A stretch of DNA of 64,000 nucleotides from VRUE01 sp963745915. Lineage in GTDB: Bacteria; Actinomycetota; Thermoleophilia; Solirubrobacterales; 70-9. The position numbers were made by a program, and so were the translations under genes. Each line of letters starts with the position of its first letter. Within the stretch, counting starts at the first letter, position 1. The DNA is taken from positions 1,860,001 to 1,924,000 of the forward strand of contig CAVUZA010000002.1 of the NCBI GenBank assembly GCA_963745915.1, written 5' to 3'. Shown piece after piece: positions 37,117 through 45,267 of the stretch. The notes beneath the pieces were generated by a model that was given only the letters and a program-made list of their open reading frames with translations, did not search any database and was not told the origin of the DNA.

Positions 37117-37892
37117 CCGCCCGCACTCCGCGGGGCGACCAGATATCCCTTCACCCTGCGGTAGACGTCGAACGGTTCCTCATGGCGCAGCAGCGTCGCC
37201 ACCACCGCCACCGGCGCTCGCTCGCCCGGGCCGGGCGGGCCGACCCGTACCAACCGTTCTTCGCCGGGACGCAGGTTGAAGTTGCGGCGCACGACGCGTT
37301 CGCCGCCGATTCTGATCCGCAGGTCGAAGTCGGTTGCCTCGGGCTCCTGGCTGCGGACGCCGACCCGCGCTTCGCTGCGCTGTGAGTTGGGCGCTGGAAC
37401 GATCCACAGCTCGGTGTAGCCGGGGACATCCTCGACCGGCACGGTCGTCGAGGCGAGGACGAGTGCTCCGGATGCGATCAGCAGGGCGGCGCCGAGCAAC
37501 GCCAGCTCGATCTTCCCGGGTCGCAGGCGGGGCCAGGCGCGCACCGGCGGCTCTTCGCCGCGCCGGAGCGCCGCGACCTGTGCGGCTCCGAGGACGACCA
37601 AGACCAGAAGCAGTGCCCAGGAGGAGCCGCGGATGCCGCCCGGGATGTAGTTGAGCGGCAGGGCGCCGAGCGCGAGGACCGCGAGACTGAGGGCGACGGC
37701 GAGGAGAGCGAAGCGCTGCCACTCGAGGCTGCGGCCGGCGAAGGCGGCCGCGGTGATCGCGTAGCCCGGCATGAGCAGCGCCAGCGGCGCGGCGAAGAGC
37801 AGCGAGAGGGCCGCCCACGGCGCCAGCAGCGCGACGACAGCGCAGAGGGGCGCGCTCCAGACCAGCAGCCGCAGGTCGCCGTGTCCCCTCAC
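37113..37892 (-). CDS. DUF1616-like membrane protein
   Basis: 259 residues with four N-terminal membrane helices (residues about 10-110), another near 130-150, and an extracytoplasmic beta-rich tail (about 155-250: RVGVRSQEPEATDFDLRIRI). The layout matches DUF1616 proteins found beside surface-glycan genes. Overlaps both neighbours by 4 bp. Function unknown. Confidence 0.75.
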   Translation of the reverse strand: MRGHGDLRLLVWSAPLCAVVALLAPWAALSLLFAAPLALLMPGYAITAAAFAGRSLEWQRFALLAVALSLAVLALGALPLNYIPGGIRGSSWALLLVLVVLGAAQVAALRRGEEPPVRAWPRLRPGKIELALLGAALLIASGALVLASTTVPVEDVPGYTELWIVPAPNSQRSEARVGVRSQEPEATDFDLRIRIGGERVVRRNFNLRPGEERLVRVGPPGPGERAPVAVVATLLRHEEPFDVYRRVKGYLVAPRSAGG

Positions 37893-39676
37893 GGCCGCGA
37901 GTCCAGGTCGTAGACGGAGATCGGGCCGCTGGAGTAGATCCGCGTGGCCCCCGGGATCTCCGCGAACTTAACGATCGCCGGCCTGGGCAACAGTTCTTCG
38001 TCTTCTCCGGGAAAGGCGTAACCCCGGTTGGCCTCGTTTGAGAGCTCGCGCGCGTCGGCGACGACGTAGCGCACGTCGTTTTCGCGGAGCAGCGGCAGCT
38101 CCCAGCCAGAAAATGCCTCCTCGAACATGATGTCCTCGATGTCCGGGGTCTTGCCGGTCAGCGTTACCCGTTCGCCCGGCGCCAGCAGCAGGCGCGCGTC
38201 GGCGGCGTTTGCCGCCAGGCGCTGGTCGGATGGGACGTTGCTGCGCGCCCATTCGGCCAGCGCGAGTGGGGGCGACGAGATCGTCCGTCCCTCCACCCTG
38301 GCTCGAAGCGGTGACGAAAGCTGCAGGTCCCAGGGCCAGCCGGCGATCGCGCCGCCGATGATCACGATGGCGATTGCAGCACTGGTGCCGGCTCGGCCCA
38401 GCCGGGCGCGGCCACCCGGCGCCCAGTTCTGTGCCCCGGCGATCGCGACGACGAAGGCGAGGCCGATGAAGAGAAACTCGCTGGCGCGATTGGCCGTCTC
38501 CCAGGCGCCGGGGACGAGCCTCAGCATCAGGGTTGCGAAGAGGGAGACCGCGGCGCCGCCAAAGATCAGGGCGAAAGGCTGGTGGCGATAGCGCCGCCAG
38601 AGGCGGATCAAGCCAACGGGCAGTGCTGCCGCCAGCAAGAGAACCGCCACGAACGCCGTGGCGCGGGCCAGCAGCGGCGTGTCGGGGATGGTCGAGCCCT
38701 TTCCTTCGAAGAGGCTGCGGGCGGGAGCCTCGCCCGCAGCGGTCTCGAAGATCGACTTGAAGGCTCCACCGAGCACCGGCGAGAGGTAGCCGATCGTCGA
38801 GTCGGCGACGACCAGGACCCAAGCGAGCGCCGCGGTGGCGGCGAAGACCGCGTAGCGCCACGGGTTGGGCCAACTCCAGTTGCGCCGCAGCAGCCAGTAG
38901 ACCAGCGTCAGGATCGCGAGGAAGGCGGTCAGCGCGTAGGAGGTGAGGTGGTGGGTGACGACGATCGCGGTGATCCCGAGCACGATCGGCACCGCCCACT
39001 CGCGTGCCCACCCCCGTGGCGCCGCGCCGCGCTCGGCGAGGGCCATCATGACGACGACGAGGAGCGGCAGCGAGAGCGACTCGTAGGAGAACTGCGCCCC
39101 CCAGTAGAGGAAGTTGAAGTTGCCGGCGTAGATCGCCGTCGCCAGCCCAGCGGTGCGAGCCGAGCCGCTGACTCGTCCGAAGAGCAGGAAGAGTCCGGCC
39201 ATGAGGGCGAGGCGGGCGGTGCCGACGATGACTATCCCCGCCCAGTAGGTGGAAAGCCCGGTGATCGTCGTCAGCGCCGAGGTCGCGCTCTCCAGCCCGG
39301 GGTAACTCGGTGTCGCGCGTAGGATCGGGTTGAAGCGGAAGAGTTCGTGGTGGGCCGTGATCTGGTCGGCGTTGAAGGTGTGGACGATCTCGTCGGAGAA
39401 GCTGAAGACCGGCGCGTCGCGGACCAGCTTCACGCAGTAGAGCGAGAGGCCGAGCAGGCAGACCAGGGCGAGCCGTTCGGTGGGTGAGGCGTCGCGCGAG
39501 GTGAGCCGGTAGAGGATCGGCAGGGCGATCAGCAGGACGCCGAGCCAGAGCAGCACCGAGTTCGGCTCGAGCAGCTGGCGCGACTGCGAGTTGACGAAGG
39601 CGCAGAGCAGTACTCCGAGCCCGGCGCTGAGGGCGATCGGCGCGAAGAACCCGATCTTCGGTCTGGGGCCAGCCAT
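37889..39676 (-). CDS. multi-pass membrane protein, GT-C glycosyltransferase-like
   Basis: 595 residues with about 12 membrane helices and an extracytoplasmic C-terminal domain (about 470-590). The first large outside loop contains FSFSDEIVHTFNADQI; acidic residues in that loop are a hallmark of GT-C enzymes that use polyprenyl-phosphate sugars. A polymerase or a lipid-linked sugar transferase are both possible. The neighbouring GT2 resembles polyprenyl-phosphate mannose/glucose synthases and could supply its donor (inference). Confidence 0.65.
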   Translation of the reverse strand: MAGPRPKIGFFAPIALSAGLGVLLCAFVNSQSRQLLEPNSVLLWLGVLLIALPILYRLTSRDASPTERLALVCLLGLSLYCVKLVRDAPVFSFSDEIVHTFNADQITAHHELFRFNPILRATPSYPGLESATSALTTITGLSTYWAGIVIVGTARLALMAGLFLLFGRVSGSARTAGLATAIYAGNFNFLYWGAQFSYESLSLPLLVVVMMALAERGAAPRGWAREWAVPIVLGITAIVVTHHLTSYALTAFLAILTLVYWLLRRNWSWPNPWRYAVFAATAALAWVLVVADSTIGYLSPVLGGAFKSIFETAAGEAPARSLFEGKGSTIPDTPLLARATAFVAVLLLAAALPVGLIRLWRRYRHQPFALIFGGAAVSLFATLMLRLVPGAWETANRASEFLFIGLAFVVAIAGAQNWAPGGRARLGRAGTSAAIAIVIIGGAIAGWPWDLQLSSPLRARVEGRTISSPPLALAEWARSNVPSDQRLAANAADARLLLAPGERVTLTGKTPDIEDIMFEEAFSGWELPLLRENDVRYVVADARELSNEANRGYAFPGEDEELLPRPAIVKFAEIPGATRIYSSGPISVYDLDSRP

Positions 39677-39692
39677 CGCAGCTGCCCCGTAC

Positions 39693-41306
39693 TCAAGCAG
39701 CAGTTGCGGCTGCCTTGGCGTCGTGCGCCTCGTCCTCCACCTCGGGGCGCTCGTGGGGGATCGCGCGGCGGCGGCGGGCCTCGCCGAGGATCGTGCCCAG
39801 CACCCGGAAACCGTCGCGGAAGGTGTTGAGGTTGCTCTGGCCGTACAGCCGGTCGGCCTCGTAGCTCGGCACCTCGGTGATCTTCATCCCGGCGCCGGCG
39901 ATCCGCAGGTTGATCAGGGTCTCGACCTCGAAGCCGGGGACGTCGAGGGAGATGAACGGCAGGCAGCGCGCCCAGAAGGCGTTGTAGCCGTAGCAGAGGT
40001 CGGTGAAGTGGGTGCCGTGCAGGAGGTTGGCGCTGCCGCTGAGGAAGGTGTTGCCGGCGCTGCGCAGCCTGGTGATGTCGGCGCTGCCGCCGCCGGGCAG
40101 GAAGCGCGAGCCCTTGGCGAAGTCGGCGCCGGCCTCGAGCGCCTCGACGAAGCGCGGGATCTCGGCCGGGTCGGCGGAGCCGTCGGCGTCGAGCATGACG
40201 ACGAGGTTGCCGGTGACCGCGGCGAAGCCGGTGCGGAAGGCGTCGCCCTTGCCGCGCCCGCTCTGGGTCAGCACGCGGATCTGGGGGTAGGCGCGGCGGG
40301 CGGCTTCGATCGTGTTGTCCTTGGAGTTGCCGTCGACCAGGATCACCTCGTGCATGTCCTCGGGCAGGCGCGAGAGGACGTGGCCGATGTTGCGCTCCTC
40401 GTTCATCGCCGGGACGACGACGCTGACCTTGGTCCGGCGGCCGCGGCGGCGGTCGGGGCCGACGTAGGGGATCGAGTCGCGGGTGGCGAGCGCCTCGACG
40501 TCGATCAGCGGCACGCCGCCGACCTTGCTCGGCCTCGCCGCCGGCGCCTCGAGCAGGTCGAGCGGGCGCGGCAGCAGGCTGACCGGGACGCCGATCGACT
40601 TGAAGGCGCGGACCAGGTCGAGCAGGCTCTCGTCGTCGGCATGCTGGGTGGCGATCACTACCCGGTCGGCGCGGTAGCGGTCGACCACTTCCAGCGCCGC
40701 GACGCGGGCGGTCGACTGGGTGTCGTCTTCGCCGCCGGGCGGCACCGTGGCGACGACCTTGGCGTACCTGCGCAGCGGCTCGTAGGCGCGCAGGCGCTCC
40801 GCCGTGGAGTCGGCGCCGACCAGGACCCAGCGCTCGGCCTTGTCGAGGCGCGCGAAGAAGGGCGTGCCGATGCGGCGGGCGGCGGTGTCGAGGGCGAGGA
40901 ACCCGCCCCAGAGCGCCAGCTGGGCGCCGCCGTCGAGCGGCGTCAGCAGCGAGGCGGACCAGGCGAAGAGGGTGGCGACGAGGATGCGGAGCACCGGCCA
41001 GGCGAGGCCGTCCTCGCTCTCGCGGCCGTAGGAGGAGCCGTAGACGCCGAGCGCCGCCGAGACGCCGACCAGCAGCAGGGGCGCGACCGGCAGGGCCGGG
41101 AAGAGGCTGGCGCCGAAGAGCCGGACCACCAGGACCAGCATCAGCGAGGAGCTGGCGAGGTCGATCAGCGGCGGCAGCCACCAGCTGATCCCGCGGCGGG
41201 CGCGGGGCATGCTGCCGAGGGTCGGGCGGTCCTGGACGAGGGCTTCGCGGCGGCGGGGCTCGGCCGTGAACGGGCCGTCGAGGGGGAAGTCTGTCGAGGA
41301 GTTCAT
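39693..41306 (-). CDS. fusion: WcaJ/PglC-type N-terminal membrane module plus polyprenyl-phosphate GT2
   Basis: 537 residues. Residues about 40-150 have four membrane helices; 155-265 form a CoA-binding-like Rossmann module (AERWVLVGADSTAERLRAYE), as in the N-terminal half of polyprenyl-phosphate hexose-1-P transferases. The catalytic transferase domain of those enzymes is absent. Instead residues about 285-500 are a GT2 (VSVVVPAMNEERNIGHVLSR, VILVDGNSKDNT, NLVVMLDADGSADP) like dolichol-phosphate sugar synthases. It is the first gene of the minus-strand operon. The fusion is uncommon. Confidence 0.82.
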   Translation of the reverse strand: MNSSTDFPLDGPFTAEPRRREALVQDRPTLGSMPRARRGISWWLPPLIDLASSSLMLVLVVRLFGASLFPALPVAPLLLVGVSAALGVYGSSYGRESEDGLAWPVLRILVATLFAWSASLLTPLDGGAQLALWGGFLALDTAARRIGTPFFARLDKAERWVLVGADSTAERLRAYEPLRRYAKVVATVPPGGEDDTQSTARVAALEVVDRYRADRVVIATQHADDESLLDLVRAFKSIGVPVSLLPRPLDLLEAPAARPSKVGGVPLIDVEALATRDSIPYVGPDRRRGRRTKVSVVVPAMNEERNIGHVLSRLPEDMHEVILVDGNSKDNTIEAARRAYPQIRVLTQSGRGKGDAFRTGFAAVTGNLVVMLDADGSADPAEIPRFVEALEAGADFAKGSRFLPGGGSADITRLRSAGNTFLSGSANLLHGTHFTDLCYGYNAFWARCLPFISLDVPGFEVETLINLRIAGAGMKITEVPSYEADRLYGQSNLNTFRDGFRVLGTILGEARRRRAIPHERPEVEDEAHDAKAAATAA

Positions 41307-41528
41307 TGGCTGGGCGGGGGAGGGGAGATCGGGGTTGCTCGGTGTACGTGGATGTGCCGTGTTCGGTTGCTGCTCCCCCTATCGGCCGGGGGGGCTGCCG
41401 ACGTTAGCGTTTTGCATCCTGCAAGCGATGAAATTGCGGTTACAGGATTCAAGTGTGAACGGTTGACGCGAACTCGCAACCCAACTTGCGTCTAGGCTCA
41501 GCAGTTGAAAATAATCGACCAGTGAGCC
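41307..41528 (-). promoter_or_regulatory. 222-bp intergenic region before the polysaccharide operon
   Basis: No gene. It contains the dyad TTGCATCCTGCAA and a wider inverted pair ATCCTG/CAGGAT around 41415-41450, and is AT-richer than the flanks. It must hold the promoter of the 41.3-33.6 kb operon. I cannot fix a -10/-35 pair with confidence. Confidence 0.4.
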
Positions 41529-42581
41529 TCAGAGCCCGTAGGCCTCGGCCAGTTCGGGGTCCTTGGCGGCCAGCATCTCGGCCAGCTCGACCATCACCTT
41601 GCACTGCTTCCAGGTCGCGTCGTCCTGCATCTTGCCGTCGATCATGTGCACGCCGGCGCCGTCGGGGATCGCCTCCAGCACCTTCTTGGCGAACTTGACC
41701 TCCTCGACCGGCGGGCTGAAGACCTTCTTCGCGATCCCGATCTGCACCGGGTGCAGCGACCAGGCGCCGACGCAGCCGAGCAGGAAGGCCGAGCGGAACT
41801 GGGTCTCGCAGCCGGCCGTGTCCTTGATGTCGCCGAAGGGGCCGTAGAAGGGCAGGATCCCGGTCGCCGCGCAGGCGTCGACCATGCGCGCGATCGAGTA
41901 GTGCCAGGGGTCCTGCTGGGCGGTGACGCGGTCGGCCTCGGGGTTCTCGGGGTCGGCCGGGTCCTCCATCGAGCGGTAGCCGGGGTGGCCGCCGCCGACC
42001 CGGGTCGTCTTCATCCGCCGCGAGGCGGCGAGGTCGGCCGGGCCGAAGCTCATCCCCTGCATGCGCGGGCTGGCGGCGGCGATCTCCTCGACGTTGACGA
42101 CGCCCTGGGCGGTCTCGAGGATCGCGTGGATCAGGATCGGGCGGTCGAGCTCCGCCTTCGCCTCGAGCTGGGCGAGCAGGCGGTCGACGTAGTGGATGTC
42201 CCAGGCGCCCTCGACCTTGGGCACCATCACGACCTCGAGCTGCTCGCCGATCTCGGCGACCAGGGTGGTGAGGTCGTCGAGCACCCAGGGGCTCTCCAGC
42301 GAGTTGACCCGGGTCCAGAGCGCTGTCTGGCCGAAGTCGGACTCCTTGGCGGCCTTGATCAGCCCCTGGCGCGCGGCCTCCTTGCGGTCGACCGGGATCG
42401 CGTCCTCGAGGTTGCCGAGCAGGATGTCGGTCTTCTCGGCGATGGCGGCCGCCTTGGCGACCATCTTCTCGTTGGAGAAGTCGAGGAAGTGGATCATCCG
42501 CGCCGGCTTGACCGGGATCTCGCGCAGCGGCTCGGGCGCGCCGATCGCCTGCGGCTGGAAGAAGTCTCTGGGGTTTCTCAC
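41529..42581 (-). CDS. mcl1: L-malyl-CoA / beta-methylmalyl-CoA lyase (HpcH/HpaI family)
   Basis: 350 residues. The sequence closely follows the malyl-CoA lyase type: N-terminus FFQPQAIGAPEPLREIPVKP, metal and substrate parts LLGNLEDAIPVDRKEAARQG, PILIHAILETAQGVVN, FGPADLAASRRMKTTRVGGG and the C-terminus MIDGKMQDDATWKQCKVMVE. In the ethylmalonyl-CoA pathway it splits methylmalyl-CoA to glyoxylate and propionyl-CoA and joins glyoxylate with acetyl-CoA. Partner genes of the pathway lie between 46.8 and 58.5 kb. I name it from remembered family similarity, not a search. Confidence 0.88.
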   Translation of the reverse strand: MRNPRDFFQPQAIGAPEPLREIPVKPARMIHFLDFSNEKMVAKAAAIAEKTDILLGNLEDAIPVDRKEAARQGLIKAAKESDFGQTALWTRVNSLESPWVLDDLTTLVAEIGEQLEVVMVPKVEGAWDIHYVDRLLAQLEAKAELDRPILIHAILETAQGVVNVEEIAAASPRMQGMSFGPADLAASRRMKTTRVGGGHPGYRSMEDPADPENPEADRVTAQQDPWHYSIARMVDACAATGILPFYGPFGDIKDTAGCETQFRSAFLLGCVGAWSLHPVQIGIAKKVFSPPVEEVKFAKKVLEAIPDGAGVHMIDGKMQDDATWKQCKVMVELAEMLAAKDPELAEAYGL

Positions 42582-42651
42582 GCTGCTCCTCGTCGTTCGT
42601 CGGTTGCGGGCTGGAATCTACCCAAACGCGCGTTCGTGGCGGCGCGGAGCG

Positions 42652-43908
42652 TCAGCTTTCGCCTCCGAGCCAGAGGCCGCAGAGCGGCACCGCCCAGATG
42701 CGTTCCTCGATCTCGAGCGTGCTCGAGCCGTTGTAGAGCACGATCCCGGCTTTGAAGCGGGTGCCGAGCTTGTCGCGCAGGAAGCGTAGCCCGCCGCTGC
42801 TGGAGCGGTTGACCGAGGCAGCAGCCTTGACCTCGACCCCGGCGATCTCGCCGGCCGCCGACTCGATCACGACGTCGACCTCGCGCTGGCGGTCGTCGCG
42901 GTAGAAGAAGAGCTCGGCGCGGGTCGAGGCCCAGCTCAGCTGCTTGACGAGCTCCATCGTCACGAAGGTCTCGAGCAGCATGCCGGCGAGCCCGCCCTGG
43001 TCGACCGCCGAGTAGCGGCTGGCGTCGGCCCCGATCAGCGCTGACATCAGGCCCGTGTCGGCGATCAGCAGCTTCGGCGTCTTCACCTGGCGGGCGCCCA
43101 GGTTGCGCGACCAGGGGGAGAGCCGAAGCACGAGGAACAGCTCTTCGAGCAGCGCGAGGTGGGCCTTGACCGTCTTGTCGTCGAGCTCGAGCTCGAGACC
43201 GAGGCGCCGGAAGGAGGTCAGCCCACCCGAACTGACCGCCACCAGCTTGAGCAGCCGGCCGAGCGAGCCCGCGCCGCCTCGCACACCGCCGAGCGTCTCT
43301 GGGTTGCGGCTGACGAGCGCCTGCACGTAGGAGTCGAAGTAGCGCCCCCGCTGCCTGTCGGTGCGCATGTAGGCGTCGGGAAATCCTCCCCTCACCACCC
43401 GCGCGGCGCTTGCCGCGCGCCCTGCTCGGACGTTGTTCACGCGGGGTGGCTCGCCGGCGAGCAGGCGATCGATCATGACCTCCCGGCGCCCTTCGATCTC
43501 CCCCTGCGAGAGCGGCCAGAGGTTGACGTACTCGACCCGCCCCGGCAGGGCGTCGGCGACTGCGCGGGAGGCGAGCAGGTTCGCCGAGCCTGTGATCAGG
43601 AACTGGCCCCGCGAGTCGTCGCGGTCCACCGCTTGCTTGATCGCCAGCAGCAGGTCGGGGGCGCGCTGTGCCTCGTCGATCACCGCCGGCTTCTCGATGT
43701 CGGCGACGAAGCCGTCGGGGTCGGCGCGGGCGGCGCGGCGGGTCGTCTCCTCGTCGAGGCTGTAGTAGTGGGGAACGAGGCCGCTGCGTTGCAGCTCGAT
43801 CGCCAGTGTGCTCTTGCCTGTCTGCCGCGCTCCGAGAATCGCCCCAGCCCGGCTGCTGGCCAGGATGTCCCTGATCTCCGACTCGATGTGGCGCGGGATG
43901 ATTGGCAT
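42652..43908 (-). CDS. AAA_14/DUF4143 family ATP-binding protein
   Basis: 418 residues. Walker A GAILGARQTGKSTLAIEL (about residues 22-39), Walker B KPAVIDEAQRAPDLLLAI, sensor QFLITGSANLLASR. The C-terminal part is DUF4143 with a restriction-endonuclease-like core (ELFFYRDDRQREVDVVIES...GVEVKAAASVN). Such orphan ATPases occur widely in bacteria and archaea without known function. Two 23-bp-spaced repeats stand directly upstream. Confidence 0.9.
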   Translation of the reverse strand: MPIIPRHIESEIRDILASSRAGAILGARQTGKSTLAIELQRSGLVPHYYSLDEETTRRAARADPDGFVADIEKPAVIDEAQRAPDLLLAIKQAVDRDDSRGQFLITGSANLLASRAVADALPGRVEYVNLWPLSQGEIEGRREVMIDRLLAGEPPRVNNVRAGRAASAARVVRGGFPDAYMRTDRQRGRYFDSYVQALVSRNPETLGGVRGGAGSLGRLLKLVAVSSGGLTSFRRLGLELELDDKTVKAHLALLEELFLVLRLSPWSRNLGARQVKTPKLLIADTGLMSALIGADASRYSAVDQGGLAGMLLETFVTMELVKQLSWASTRAELFFYRDDRQREVDVVIESAAGEIAGVEVKAAASVNRSSSGGLRFLRDKLGTRFKAGIVLYNGSSTLEIEERIWAVPLCGLWLGGES

Positions 43909-43926
43909 CTGAGATTATCTGGGCTC

Positions 43927-43963
43927 TGGGGTAATTCGGAGTTTTACCCTGGGGTAATTCGGA
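43927..43963. repeat. two 14-bp direct repeats, 23-bp period, before the DUF4143 ATPase
   Basis: TGGGGTAATTCGGA occurs at 43927-43940 and again at 43950-43963, 19 bp upstream of the ATPase start. Probably operator sites; the spacing is the same as at the other orphan ATPase (9633). Confidence 0.6.
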
Positions 43964-44087
43964 ATAACCATAGCGGGAAGTTCGGAATGCAGACTCTGGC
44001 AAGCTCGGGGATGCCGGGCGCGTGGCGACCGCTTGCCTCCGTCGTCGGGGCGCAGGGATTTGGCCGGCGTCGGCGTACCTTGAGTGG

Positions 44088-44564
44088 ATGGACGCGGCCG
44101 CCGCCGACTCGACCCAGGACTGGCTCGTGCCCGAGGCCGCGCGGCCGCCGACCGTGGCCGAGCTGGAGCGGCGGATCGAGGAGGCGCTGGTCACGGCGCG
44201 GGCCTCGGAGGCGGCGATCATGAGCGTCGGCGCCTCGGCGCTCGACGCGGCCGAGCAGGCGCGGCGGGCGGCGGCGCTGGCCGAGCGCGCCAGCCTGGCG
44301 GCGGCGGAGGCGCGCGATCACGTCGCTTCGACCGTGGCGCTGCCGGGCTCGATCCCCACCGCTGCCGATGGCGGCGAGGCGGCGTCCCCGACGGGAGGCG
44401 GCGCCGCGGAGGCGGGGCCGGCGGACGGGGACGGGGACGAGGGCCTCGGCGACTTCAGCGAGCGGGCCGACCGCCTGGTCGCCCGCCTGCGGCAGCTGCA
44501 GCGGGTGCCGCTGCCGGAGCCGGCATCCAGCGCCGGCGCAGAGCAGCCGCGACCCGGGCGCTGA
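44088..44564 (+). CDS. hypothetical protein, Ala/Glu-rich helical
   Basis: 158 residues from ATG 44088. Residues about 20-85 look coiled-coil (ELERRIEEALVTARASEAAI...), then a Gly/Asp-rich linker, then a short helix (FSERADRLVARLRQLQRVPL). It overlaps the convergent pabC end by 110 bp, so either this ORF or the pabC tail is shorter in reality. No family recognised. Confidence 0.4.
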   Translation: MDAAAADSTQDWLVPEAARPPTVAELERRIEEALVTARASEAAIMSVGASALDAAEQARRAAALAERASLAAAEARDHVASTVALPGSIPTAADGGEAASPTGGGAAEAGPADGDGDEGLGDFSERADRLVARLRQLQRVPLPEPASSAGAEQPRPGR

Positions 44565-45248
44565 GCGGCCCCGGCGGCGCCAGCGCGACGCCGTCGATCG
44601 AGGCGACCGGCTCGACCCCGCGCACCGAGCCGGCGAGGAAGGCCTCGCCGGCTAAGGCGTCTTCGAGCCGCAGTGGAACCTCGCGGGTCTCGGTCTCGAC
44701 TTCGCGGCCGGCCGCGATCACGCCGGCGCGGGCGATGCCGGGCAGGATGCGGCCGTCGGCGGGGGCGTGCGCAGCGCCGCGGCGCCGACCGCGAAGAGGC
44801 TGCCGCGCGAGGCCTCGAGCACGAAGCCGTCTTCGTCGACCAGCAGCGGCAGCTGATCCGGGCCGAGCTGCGCCTGCTGCGCGTCGAGCAGGCGGCGGTC
44901 GGCCCACTTGTGGGCGCCGAGGCCGCCCTCGACGACGAAGCTGCGCAGGGCGACCCCGCGCTCGGCGCCGGGGAAGACGGCGGCGGGGTCGACCTCGGCG
45001 CCGGTCAGCTCGCTGCTCAGCCCCGCCGCGGTCGGGGTCAGGGTCAGGCGCAGCCGGCCGCAGGACAGCGGCGCCGCGGCCGCGGCGACGGTGCTCGCCG
45101 TCGCCGCCGGCAGCTTGGCGCGGTAGAGGTCGTGGAGGCTGGCGGCGAGGCGCTCGAGGTGGGCGCCGAGCTCGACCGGCCGGCCGGCGAGGACCAGCAT
45201 CGTCTCGAAGACGCCTTTGCGGGGGTCGGGGCGGAGGCTGACGCGCAC
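44455..45248 (-). pseudogene. pabC: aminodeoxychorismate lyase-like (class IV aminotransferase), apparent frameshift
   Basis: GTG 45248 opens RVSLRPDPRKGVFETMLVLA, a PabC N-terminus; KWADRRLLDAQQAQ carries the PLP Lys and DGFVLEASRGSLFAVG the class IV motif. At the C-run 44761-44765 one base is missing; the other frame then continues ADGRILPGIARAGVIAAGRE to a stop at 44455. Repaired length is 264 residues, normal for PabC. A homopolymer is a typical error site. PabC converts aminodeoxychorismate to p-aminobenzoate for folate and is divergent from pabB. Confidence 0.82.
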
Positions 45249-45267
45249 CGCGGGATATCTTGACGCG

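Noticed and set aside
41307..41528. A c-di-GMP riboswitch before the polysaccharide operon.
   Set aside because: The dyads present do not match the conserved core of GEMM-type riboswitches as I remember it.
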